A stretch of 64,000 bases of DNA, taken from contig NZ_CP109598.1 of assembly GCF_036327775.1 (NCBI RefSeq), positions 3,720,001 through 3,784,000 on the forward strand, in the 5' to 3' direction. The first letter of the stretch is position 1. Each line of letters begins with the position of its first letter. The position numbers were made by a program, and so were the translations under genes. Shown here one piece after another: positions 37,963 to 45,269 of this stretch. This stretch comes from Streptomyces sp. NBC_01498. GTDB lineage: Bacteria; Actinomycetota; Actinomycetes; Streptomycetales; Streptomycetaceae. The notes beneath the pieces are model-generated. The model made no database searches. It saw only the letters and a list, made by a program, of their open reading frames with translations, and was not told where the DNA came from.

Positions 37963-38964
37963 GTGTCACGTCAGCGACAGAAACTCGGCGTACTTGCCGT
38001 CGCGGCACTGATTCTGTTGGGGCCCTCGGTCCCGTCGGCCGCTTCTGTTCCCTCGGTCGCCGGGGCGGCTTCCTGGTCGGTCGGGAAGAACGTCCAGGGG
38101 CGGGCGGCAGCCCCGGCGGTGGACGAGGATCCCGGCTTCGCGAAGCGGCGCCAGGAGGCCCAGGCGAAGGGGCTCATCGACTCGGACGGGCGGGTTCCGG
38201 GGAGTCAGCGCCTGGGGCTCCGGGCGTGGCCGCGTGATGACACGGGTTACCGCGTCCAGGAGCGGGACCTGGCGTTCCTCGGGCTGACACGGCGGCAGGT
38301 CGACTGGTGGCGCCGCTTCCAGGCGCCGCTCGGTACGACTCCGCGGCAGTTCAAGGACATGTCGTCCTCGCTGTACCGGGCCCTGTGCGGCGGCTGTGAG
38401 CGCCCGGAGGAGTACGACGTACGGCTCCAGGGTTCGTGGGCGTTCTTCTTCTCCGGGCGGCACAAGGACTTCCCGACCGAGCAGGAGCTGGCGGGACAGC
38501 CTGTGGCGCTTGAGAGGTTCCGGGAGTGGATGGGTGCCGCACCTCCCGCCGAGCGTCCGGCACGCCGTCCGTTCGACAGCCTCTACCGGCTGGGAGCGCT
38601 CGACGAGAAGGGGATGCCGGTCGGACCCAGTGACGGTGACTTCCACCTCTCGTCCGATGTGATGGTCGAAACGGCCCGGCGGAAGTGGGACGAGCTGAAG
38701 AACGCGGGGAAGCTCTCCGAGGCCGATCTCCGCACGGGGTTCTTCCACCAGAAGTACCACTTCGTGAACCGGACGGCGGTTCGGGAGGCGTTCCCGGACC
38801 TGGCTCGGTGGGCGACCGTGTGGAAGGAACGACTCGGTCGCGCCGTCGCACCGTCGGTCTTCCCCAGCGCCGGGCCTCCCGACAAGTCCCAGGTCGGCAA
38901 CGGGGTGTCCACGCACTACCGGGACTCCGACTGGGTGGTGCCGTTCCCGGTACGGCGCGGCTGA
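37963..38964 (+). CDS. Secreted protein of unknown function
   Basis: 333 residues from GTG with GGAGG 7 bases upstream. Signal peptide (KLGVLAVAALILLGPSVPSAASVPS), cleavage near 30-40. The mature part contains LGLTRRQVDWWRRFQAPLGTT, then YDVRLQGSWAFFFSGRHKDFP, RRPFDSLYRLGALDEKG and PSDGDFHLSSDVM. The GS followed later by an acidic DGD pair reminds me of nucleotidyltransferase-like proteins, but that is weak. Only two Cys (CGGC) are present, a possible metal or disulfide site. It lies between the broken nuclease-like gene and a satellite repeat, so it may belong to an acquired segment. Function not assigned. Confidence 0.65.
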   Translation: MSRQRQKLGVLAVAALILLGPSVPSAASVPSVAGAASWSVGKNVQGRAAAPAVDEDPGFAKRRQEAQAKGLIDSDGRVPGSQRLGLRAWPRDDTGYRVQERDLAFLGLTRRQVDWWRRFQAPLGTTPRQFKDMSSSLYRALCGGCERPEEYDVRLQGSWAFFFSGRHKDFPTEQELAGQPVALERFREWMGAAPPAERPARRPFDSLYRLGALDEKGMPVGPSDGDFHLSSDVMVETARRKWDELKNAGKLSEADLRTGFFHQKYHFVNRTAVREAFPDLARWATVWKERLGRAVAPSVFPSAGPPDKSQVGNGVSTHYRDSDWVVPFPVRRG

Positions 38965-38968
38965 GGGA

Positions 38969-39049
38969 ACCGAGCTGAGCTGAGCTGAACTGAACCGAGC
39001 TGAGCTGAGCTGAACTGAACCGAGCTGAGCCGAACTGAACTGAACTGAG
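38969..39049. repeat. Pentanucleotide satellite with 25-bp higher-order unit
   Basis: Sixteen consecutive 5-mers of the kind ACCGA/GCTGA/ACTGA. Two 25-bp units (38969-38993 and 38994-39018) are identical; a diverged third follows. It starts 4 bases after the stop of the secreted protein gene. Confidence 0.85.
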
Positions 39050-39085
39050 CCAGAGGCCCCGGACACAACCGTCCGGGGCCTCTGG
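39050..39085 (+). terminator. Terminator after the satellite
   Basis: Perfect 15-bp stem with arms 39050-39064 and 39071-39085, 6-base loop. Confidence 0.85.
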
Positions 39086-39385
39086 CGTGGTGTCGAGAGG
39101 CCGGCGCCCACGTGACGGCCGTACGGCGGGGACCCGGGAGCCGGTCGGGAGTCGGCCGCGAGACCGCCGTACCGGCGAGCGGGCGGCGGAGGACAAGGGG
39201 TGGGCCCACGCGTGGGGTTGGGTCCGGGGTTGGGCCTTGGGGCCCATGCCCGGGGGGTGGTGGCCGCCATATGTTTCTCATGTCGCCAGCGAGACCGGCC
39301 AGCCGGAAGGCCGAAGAAGCGGGTGACACCAAAGACTTGAAGGAGTCGGCCGGTATCGGCCGGCCGACACATAAAGGGGAATCTC

Positions 39386-39625
39386 ATGTCGAACGTCACG
39401 CTGAAGGCCGCCACCAACGCCAAGCTCTACGTCGGCTCCTGGGCGAACACCGCTGTCACCGCCATGAAGCGCCGCAGCGACAAGGGCCAGGGCGCGGTCG
39501 AGTACGTCGGCGTCATCGTCCTGGTCGCCCTGATCATCGCCGCCATCGTCGGCACCGGTGTGGACGAGACCATCGCCGACGGCCTGACCACCACCGTGGA
39601 AGAGATCCTCGGCGGCGGTGAGTGA
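39386..39625 (+). CDS. Flp-type (type IVb) pilin-like peptide
   Basis: 79 residues, ATG with AAGGGGAA upstream. The segment KGQGAVEYVGVIVLVALIIAAIVG has the Flp prepilin pattern: Gly before the cleavage site, Glu at +5 and Tyr at +6, then a hydrophobic helix that packs pilin subunits. The leader is long (about 34 residues), as in actinobacterial Flp proteins. Tad/TadV genes for assembly are not next to it, so it is an orphan pilin relying on genes elsewhere, or a membrane peptide of another use. Confidence 0.75.
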   Translation: MSNVTLKAATNAKLYVGSWANTAVTAMKRRSDKGQGAVEYVGVIVLVALIIAAIVGTGVDETIADGLTTTVEEILGGGE

Positions 39626-39649
39626 TCCAGCTCCACCCCCTTACGCGAC

Positions 39650-39700
39650 AGGGCAGGCCGCATCCATCCCCGGCCAGGATGGTGGCGGACCTGCCCTTTT
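39650..39700 (+). terminator. Rho-independent terminator after the pilin gene
   Basis: AGGGCAGG (39650-39657) pairs with CCTGCCCT (39690-39697), extended by CCGC/GCGG and ATCC/GGAT; a T tract follows directly. Confidence 0.85.
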
Positions 39701-39861
39701 CGCATGAACGCGTACGGTTGTACTCCGCCGGTGACCAGCCCGGGGCGTGACCGGCGGACGATACGGCGGATACGGCAGGGGCCGCGGGTACGGCGGAGCC
39801 CGGGGACGTTGACGCCGACACACGTACTCGACCGCGGACGACGAAGTGGGGAGAGCGCCGA

Positions 39862-40752
39862 GTGCCTCGGGGATGGCGGTGTGCCGGGCTGCGGTGGAGC
39901 CCCGACGGGGCCGCGCTCGTGTGGCGTGACGGCGCGCGCGAGAGGATCAGCGCGCTCGCGTACGGGCGGGAGCTCGCGTTCCGGGCCATCGGCGCGCGGC
40001 ACTGCGCCGGAGTGCGCGGGCTGGACTGTCCCCTCGGCCCCCTCGGCGCCTCCGTGAGCGGGCGCAGCACCGGCGGGCAGTGCCCGGACTGCGCGCGGCT
40101 CGACCGGTCGCGGTCGGTGGCCGCCGACACCGTCGCGGACGACCCCCGGCCGTACACCGTCTATCTGGCCTGGTTCGGCCCCGGCATGGTCAAGGTCGGG
40201 ATCACCGCCGAGGCGCGCGGATCGGCGCGGCTCCTCGAACAGGGCGCCGTGGTGTTCACCCTCCTCGGGCGCGGCCCGCTGATGGCGGCGCGGCGGACCG
40301 AGGAGTTGCTGCGTACGGCGCTGGACGTGCCGGACCGGGTGCCGTACGCCGCGAAGCGGGCCGTACGCGCCACGCTGCCGGCGGACCCGGTCGAACGGGC
40401 GGCGGAGGTAAGGGAGTTGTACGGGCGGGCAGTCGCGCTCAGCGGCTGGCCGGAGTCGCTGGAGCGCGCGGCGCTCGAACCGGTCGACCACGTGCACGTG
40501 TTCGGGCTGGCCGGAGCCCCGCCCGCGACCGGGGTGATCGGTGAACTGGTCGACGGCGGGCGCGTCGCCGGGCGGCTGGTGGCCGCCGCCGGGCCCGATC
40601 TGCATCTGGACCGGGGCGACGGCGCGGTGCTCGTGCTGGACACCCGGCTCGTGCGCGGCTGGGAACTCGCGGCGGCGGGGGACGGTGAGGTGACCGTGCC
40701 CGTACGGGACCTGGCGGGCACCGACCCCGCCGTACAGGACGGCCTCTTCTGA
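39862..40752 (+). CDS. DUF2797 family protein with zinc-finger-like Cys cluster and GIY-YIG-like core
   Basis: 296 residues from GTG (GGGGAG 8 bases upstream). The N-terminal half has HCAGVRGLDCPLG and QCPDC, together a likely Zn-binding set (residues about 45-85). The core YTVYLAWFGPGMVKVGITAEARGSARLLEQGA resembles the GIY-YIG beta hairpin (YTVYLA...VKVGIT), with Arg in the following helix. I recognise the whole as DUF2797, which has no established biochemical role; nucleic-acid binding or cleavage is an inference. Stand-alone gene. Confidence 0.75.
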   Translation: MPRGWRCAGLRWSPDGAALVWRDGARERISALAYGRELAFRAIGARHCAGVRGLDCPLGPLGASVSGRSTGGQCPDCARLDRSRSVAADTVADDPRPYTVYLAWFGPGMVKVGITAEARGSARLLEQGAVVFTLLGRGPLMAARRTEELLRTALDVPDRVPYAAKRAVRATLPADPVERAAEVRELYGRAVALSGWPESLERAALEPVDHVHVFGLAGAPPATGVIGELVDGGRVAGRLVAAAGPDLHLDRGDGAVLVLDTRLVRGWELAAAGDGEVTVPVRDLAGTDPAVQDGLF

Positions 40753-40926
40753 CCAGCCTGCCCCTTCCGACCCGCCTGCCCCTCCGTCGGGTATCTTCCG
40801 AAGTCGCTTCCAACCTCGCGCGCGCCCCCGGACCACCCCTTCCCCAGCCCCCGATGCCTCCGTCCCCGGTGCGTCAACCTCCGGGCGGCGCTGGACAGTA
40901 CGTCCTCCGCCTCCGACAGTGGAGGG

Positions 40927-41838
40927 ATGGATGATCAAGCAGCGGCGGAGATCGAGGCCGTACGGGAGTTCCGGGAACGGCTCTCGCTGCCCGGACTCAT
41001 CGACGTGCACACGCACTTCATGCCCGACCGCGTCCTGCGGAAGGTGTGGGCGTACTTCGACAACGCCGGACCGCTCACCGGCAGGGAGTGGCCCATCACC
41101 TACCGGCAGGAGGAGGACCAACGCGTCGCTCTGCTGCGGGCGTTCGGCGTGCGCGCGTACACCTCGATGCTCTACCCGCACAAGCCCGGCATGGCCGACT
41201 GGCTCAACGGCTGGGCCGCCGGGTTCGCCGCCCGCACGCCCGACTGCCTCCAGACCGCGACCCTCTTCCCGGAGGAGGGCGTGGAGACCTATGTGCGCGA
41301 GGCGGTCGAAGGCGGTGCGCGGATCTTCAAGTCCCATCTCCAGGTGGGTGGTTACGACCCCAACGACAAACAGCTCGACCGCACCTGGGGGTTGCTCGCC
41401 GAAGCCGGAGTGCCGATCGTCATGCACTGCGGTTCGGGGCCGCAGCCGGGCAAGTTCACCGGGCCCGAGCACGTGGGGCGGCTGCTCGCGCGCCACCCCC
41501 GACTGCGGTTGGTCGTCGCGCACATGGGGATGCCGGAGTACACGGACTTCATGGACCTCGCGGACCGGTACGGCGGGGTACTCCTCGACACGACCATGGC
41601 GTTCACGGACTTCAGCGAGGGACTCGCGCCCTTCCCGCCCGGCCCGGAGGCCAGGGCCCGGCTCGCGGACCTGGGGGACCGGATCCTGCTCGGCTCGGAC
41701 TTCCCCAACATCCCCTATCCGTACCTCCACCAGCTGGAGGTCCTCGACGGGCTCGGACTCGGCGACGACTGGACGCGCGCGGTCTGTTACGGGAACGGTG
41801 TCCGCCTCTTCGGTCTGGACACCCCCCGGCCCCAGTGA
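40927..41838 (+). CDS. Amidohydrolase family protein (TIM-barrel metal hydrolase)
   Basis: 303 residues. Metal-binding motifs of the amidohydrolase-2 family: GLIDVHTHFMP near residue 23, VIMHCGSGPQPG near 165, VVAHMGMPEYTD near 195 and LLGSDFPNIPYPY near 255. These coordinate one or two metals for hydrolysis or decarboxylation of a small substrate, not identifiable here. GGAGGG abuts the ATG, too close for a normal ribosome site; GACAGT before it could be a leaderless -10. Confidence 0.85.
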   Translation: MDDQAAAEIEAVREFRERLSLPGLIDVHTHFMPDRVLRKVWAYFDNAGPLTGREWPITYRQEEDQRVALLRAFGVRAYTSMLYPHKPGMADWLNGWAAGFAARTPDCLQTATLFPEEGVETYVREAVEGGARIFKSHLQVGGYDPNDKQLDRTWGLLAEAGVPIVMHCGSGPQPGKFTGPEHVGRLLARHPRLRLVVAHMGMPEYTDFMDLADRYGGVLLDTTMAFTDFSEGLAPFPPGPEARARLADLGDRILLGSDFPNIPYPYLHQLEVLDGLGLGDDWTRAVCYGNGVRLFGLDTPRPQ

Positions 41839-42006
41839 TGAACTGGTGTGCTGTTCAAGGGCGTTGGCAGGGCGTTGGCAGCGCACGCGCGACGGCCACC
41901 AGGAGCGGAGAGACCCGGGAGGGGAGCGTGACGTCGTGAAGCGGATGCCCCAGCCGCCCGCCCGGAGAATCCGGGAGTCCGGGCGGCGGGTTCCGAGAGG
42001 AACGAG

Positions 42007-42327
42007 ATGTCCCGTACGGACAAGACGAAGCCGCCGTGGGTCCGCCACGCGGAGCACCACCCCCTGCCTGCCCACGACCACCGCCACGGCCCCTGCGACC
42101 TGCCGCCCGCGCCGGTACGGGAGGCCCCGGACACCCGCTGCCGATGGGCCCGGACACTGCTGACCCTGATCGGTCGCCCCTGCTGCGCCGGATGCAAGGT
42201 GCGCTCCCATGTCAGGGAACGGCAGGAGTGGGCGAAGGCCGGCAACCGCAAGCAGCGGTACGCGGGCCGGCGTGAGGCCCGCCGTCTCGCCGCTGCCGAG
42301 TGGGCCGGGGAGGCCGACGGCCGGTAG
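42007..42327 (+). CDS. Small His/Cys/Arg-rich protein, unknown
   Basis: 106 residues, ATG with AGAGGA 6 bases upstream. The N-terminal half has HAEHHPLPAHDHRHGPC, the middle GRPCCAGCKVRSHVRERQEW with three Cys, and the C-terminus is strongly basic (KAGNRKQRYAGRREARRLA). The Cys/His set suggests a small zinc site with RNA or DNA contact. I do not recognise a family. 168 bases after the amidohydrolase gene. Confidence 0.6.
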   Translation: MSRTDKTKPPWVRHAEHHPLPAHDHRHGPCDLPPAPVREAPDTRCRWARTLLTLIGRPCCAGCKVRSHVRERQEWAKAGNRKQRYAGRREARRLAAAEWAGEADGR

Positions 42328-42429
42328 AGGAACCCGTCCGGCGGATCGTCGCGGACGCGGGGCGCGTTCTCAGGCAATTCACAGGAAGTGGCAAGGCCGC
42401 TCTCAGAGGCGTTCGCCACTGTGGGCACC

Positions 42430-43221
42430 ATGACCCTCACCTCGCCCCACACCGCGCCCCACACCGCGCCCCGCACCGCGTCCCGCCGGCGCACCGAGAC
42501 GCTCAGGCCGGACGGGAACCCCGTCCGGGTCCTCGTCGTGGACGGCGAGGCCACACTCGCCGAGCTGATGTCCATGACCCTGCGCCACGAGGGGTGGGAG
42601 GTCCGCAGCGCGTCCGACGCCGCGGGCGCCCTGCGCGCGGCGCGGGACTTCGGGCCCGACGCGGTCGTCCTGGACACGGCGCTGCCCGACATGGACGCCC
42701 TGACCGTCCTCGGGCGGCTGCGCGCCGAACTGCCCCGCGTACCCGTCCTGTTCCTCGCCGCCAAGGACGGCGCGGGGGAACGGATCGCCGGGCTCACGGC
42801 GGGCGGCGACGACTGCGTCACCAAACCCTTCGGCCTGGAGGAGGTCGCGGGGCGGCTGCGCGCGCTCGTACGGCGCTCCGGAACGGCCCTCGTACGAGGC
42901 GGCGGCAGCGGTGAACCGCTGCTGGTCGTGGGCGACTTGACGCTCGACGAGGAGAGCCGCGAGGTCCGGCGGGCCGGGCGGTCCATCCGTCTCACGGCGA
43001 CGGAGTTCGACCTGCTGCGCTACCTGATGCGCAATCCGCGCCGTGTGCTGAGCAAGGCCCAGATCCTGGACCGGGTGTGGTCGTACGACTTCGGCGGCCA
43101 GGCGAACATCGTGGAGCTGTACATCTCCTACCTGCGGCGGAAGATCGACGTGGGCCGCCCCCCGATGATCCACACCCGGCGGGGAGCGGGATATCTGATC
43201 CGGCCGGGCGAACAGCCCTGA
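42430..43221 (+). CDS. OmpR/PhoB-family response regulator
   Basis: 263 residues from ATG 42430; a start at 42388 is open. The first 25 residues are His/Thr/Ala/Pro repeats. Receiver domain: VRVLVVDGEATLAELMSM, phospho-Asp in DAVVLDTALPDMDALTVLG, Lys in DCVTKPF. Then a winged-helix output domain (LTATEFDLLRYLMRNPRRVLSKAQILDRVW, YISYLRRKIDVGRPPMIHTRRGAGYLI). In the acidic pocket the usual DD reads DG. No kinase is adjacent, so its sensor is elsewhere. CACTGT 7 bases before the ATG suggests a leaderless transcript. Confidence 0.88.
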   Translation: MTLTSPHTAPHTAPRTASRRRTETLRPDGNPVRVLVVDGEATLAELMSMTLRHEGWEVRSASDAAGALRAARDFGPDAVVLDTALPDMDALTVLGRLRAELPRVPVLFLAAKDGAGERIAGLTAGGDDCVTKPFGLEEVAGRLRALVRRSGTALVRGGGSGEPLLVVGDLTLDEESREVRRAGRSIRLTATEFDLLRYLMRNPRRVLSKAQILDRVWSYDFGGQANIVELYISYLRRKIDVGRPPMIHTRRGAGYLIRPGEQP

Positions 43222-43635
43222 CCGAACTGCCGGTTCCCCGCGCGCGTATCCCCACGGGTGCGGCGGGTCCTCGCCACCGCCGCCCCCTGCCGAGAAGCGG
43301 CGTCGGACCCCGCGAGAAAGGGAACCCCGCGAGAAAGAGACCCCGCGCGAACGGGACCCCGCGCGAACAGGACTTCCGCGAACGGGACTTCACATGAACG
43401 GGACTGCACGTGCGCGCTCGAACCCCTCGTCGCGGGCATCGAGTCGATGCGGGCGCGGGTCCCCACCGGCGATCCGGGCGACGATGCAGGCGCGGCCCGG
43501 CGGCCCGGCGGCCCGGCGGACCTGCGGCGCACCCGCCGGACGAGCCACCCGCCGGGTTGCTCCGGACGAGCCACCCGCCCCGCTGCTCCGGAGGAGCCAC
43601 CCGCCCCGCTGCTCCGGAGGAGCCGGCTGCCCCCG
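43222..43635. other. Repeat-rich intergenic region
   Basis: About 410 bases between convergent genes. It is made mostly of two tandem arrays (43307-43402 and 43542-43646) and has no gene. Confidence 0.55.
43307..43402. repeat. 16-bp tandem repeat, six units
   Basis: Units like ACCCCGCGCGAACGGG, 15-17 bases each, gradually diverging to the right. Confidence 0.8.
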
Positions 43636-43646
43636 CTACTCCGGCG
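43542..43646. repeat. 26-bp tandem repeat, four units
   Basis: Units starting GAGCCACCCGCCCCGCTGCT; units 2 and 3 are identical. The last unit runs into the 3' end of the PPOX gene and encodes its terminal residues. Confidence 0.8.
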
Positions 43647-44106
43647 GAGCCAGCCGCGCCGGGAAGCCGCCCGTCGCGATCGGGCTCCACCGCTCCGGTG
43701 TGAGCCGGATGAGCGACTTCCCCTGCCGCACCATCGCCTCGCGGTACTCGTCCCAGTCCGGGTGCTCCCCCGAGATGTTGCGGAAGTACTCGACCAGCGG
43801 CTCCACCGACTCCGGCACGTCCAGCACCTCCGCCGTGCCGTCGATCTGCACCCACGGCCCGTCCCAGGTGTCCGACAGGACGATCACACTGGCGCGCGGA
43901 TCCCGCTTCGCGTTGCGGGTCTTGGCGCGCTCCGGGTAGGTGGAGACGACGATCCGCCCCGAGTCGTCGACGCCGCAGGTCAGCGGCGAGCCCTGGGGGC
44001 GGCCGTCGGCCCGGGTGGTCAGCAGGATCGCCCGGTGTCTGGGGCGGACGAACTCCAGCAACTCGTCGAGCGCCACGGTGGTGTTGGTCGCGATGTTGGG
44101 TGCCAT
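43636..44106 (-). CDS. PPOX-class F420-dependent oxidoreductase-like protein
   Basis: 156 residues. Split-barrel flavin-binding fold: ELLEFVRPRHRAILLTTRADGRPQGSPLTCGVDDSGRIVVST near 15-55 and RNAKRDPRASVIVLSDTWDGPWVQIDGTAEVLDVPE near 63-98. This resembles the actinobacterial family that uses F420H2 or FMN. It lies 10 bases after the YceI gene on the same strand, so may be in the marR-MFS-yceI block, but TAGGCT 7 bases before the ATG could also drive a separate leaderless message. Substrate unknown. Confidence 0.8.
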   Translation of the reverse strand: MAPNIATNTTVALDELLEFVRPRHRAILLTTRADGRPQGSPLTCGVDDSGRIVVSTYPERAKTRNAKRDPRASVIVLSDTWDGPWVQIDGTAEVLDVPESVEPLVEYFRNISGEHPDWDEYREAMVRQGKSLIRLTPERWSPIATGGFPARLAPPE

Positions 44107-44113
44107 GCCCGGC

Positions 44114-44119
44114 AGCCTA
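44114..44119 (-). promoter_or_regulatory. Leaderless -10 box for the PPOX gene, overlapping the yceI stop
   Basis: Minus strand TAGGCT, 7 bases, then ATG 44106; its TAG is the stop codon of the YceI gene. Confidence 0.5.
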
Positions 44120-44944
44120 CGACTGGTCGGGGGCCGGGGGAGCGACCTCCCGTACCGCCTGAATGTCGAGTTCCACGCGCAGCGTCGTACCGATCGCCGT
44201 CATCCCCGCCCGTACCACCTGGTTGTAGTACATCGCGAAGTCGTCCCGCCTCAGCTCGGTCGTCGCCCGGAAGGCCGTCCGTACGCCGCCCCACGGGTCG
44301 GGACCGGTGCCGAGGTACGACAGGTCCAGCGCCACCTCGCGTACGACTCCGTGCAGCGCCAGCTCACCCCGTACCGTCCAGCGGTCCGGACCGGAGCGCA
44401 CGACGCCCGTGCTGCGGTAGGTGATCTCCGGGAACCGCTCCACGTCCAGGAAGTCCGGCGACCTGAGGTGCTTGTCCCGGGTGTCGTTCACCGTGTCGAT
44501 GCTCGACGCCGCGATGATCGCGTCCACCCGCGACCGCTCCGGGTCCGCCGCGACCTCGATCCGGCCGCCGAACTCGGTGAAGCGGCCCCGCACGCTGGAG
44601 ATCCCGAGGTGCTGGGCGATCGTCGCCACCGACGAGTGCGCGGGGTCGATGGTCCACACGCCGGGCGGCGGCAGTTCGGCACCGGCCTGCCGGGTCAGGA
44701 CGACCGTCCCGGCGTCGGCGACCCCGCCCCCGGTGACGAACGCGGTCGAGGCGGCGGGCGCGTAGCCGGCGGCCGTGACGATCACGGTGTACGGCCCCGG
44801 TACCAGCGCCACCTCGGCGGACACCGCCCCGTCCGCGTCGACGTCGGCGCGCGCCACCTGCCGGCCGGTCCGGTCGGTCAGGGTGACGGCGGCGTGCTGG
44901 ACGGCCCAGCCCTCCGGGGTCCGTACCTGTGCGCGAAGTCCCAT
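44117..44944 (-). CDS. YceI-domain protein with N-terminal carboxypeptidase-regulatory-like module
   Basis: 275 residues from ATG with GGAGAGAG 7 bases upstream. Residues 1-85 are a prealbumin-like beta sandwich (VRTPEGWAVQHAAVTLTDRT, VPGPYTVIVTAAGYAPAAST). Residues about 92-265 are a YceI lipocalin-like barrel (GVWTIDPAHSSVATIAQHLGIS, RDKHLRSPDFLDVERFPEITYRS). YceI barrels bind isoprenoids or other long hydrophobic molecules. No signal peptide is evident, unlike E. coli YceI. The N-terminal module is of the same type as the three at the end of the neighbouring MFS exporter, suggesting a shared ligand or partner. Confidence 0.83.
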   Translation of the reverse strand: MGLRAQVRTPEGWAVQHAAVTLTDRTGRQVARADVDADGAVSAEVALVPGPYTVIVTAAGYAPAASTAFVTGGGVADAGTVVLTRQAGAELPPPGVWTIDPAHSSVATIAQHLGISSVRGRFTEFGGRIEVAADPERSRVDAIIAASSIDTVNDTRDKHLRSPDFLDVERFPEITYRSTGVVRSGPDRWTVRGELALHGVVREVALDLSYLGTGPDPWGGVRTAFRATTELRRDDFAMYYNQVVRAGMTAIGTTLRVELDIQAVREVAPPAPDQS

Positions 44945-45161
44945 CCCGTTTCTCTCTCCTCGTTCGCTGTTGTCCGGACCAAGAGGTGGGCCCCGGCGTG
45001 GTCGCGGCAAGCCGTCCCCAGGCTGCCGCCCCCGCACCGGGGCCCTCTCCACCGGACCGGGCGCGCCTCCGCTGGGGACGCGCCCCGCCCGGGGGCTTTG
45101 CTCGCGTACATCGACGGCGTGCCGGTGCCGGTCGTCGCACCGGATGCGCCTGCCGTACCGG

Positions 45162-45264
45162 CCTGCCGGTGGTTTCCGCCTGCCGGTGGTTTCCGCCTGC
45201 CGGTGGTTTCCGCCTGTCGGCGGTTCCCGCCTGCCGGTGGTCCCGGCCCGTCGGCGGTTTCCCG
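45162..45264. repeat. 17-bp tandem repeat, six units
   Basis: Units of CCTGCCGGTGGTTTCCG; the first three (45162-45212) are identical, then diverging. It ends 6 bases from the MFS gene stop, within the mfs-yceI gap. Confidence 0.85.
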
Positions 45265-45269
45265 CCGAA

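Larger units (their letters stand above)
38965..39385. other. Intergenic region with satellite repeat and terminator
   Basis: 420 bases: the pentamer satellite, the terminator hairpin, then GC-rich sequence without a gene, and the AAGGGGAA ribosome site of the pilin gene. Confidence 0.55.

Noticed and set aside
43307..43646. Regular repeat arrays considered as a CRISPR
   Set aside because: Units are contiguous tandem copies without unique spacers and there are no cas genes.
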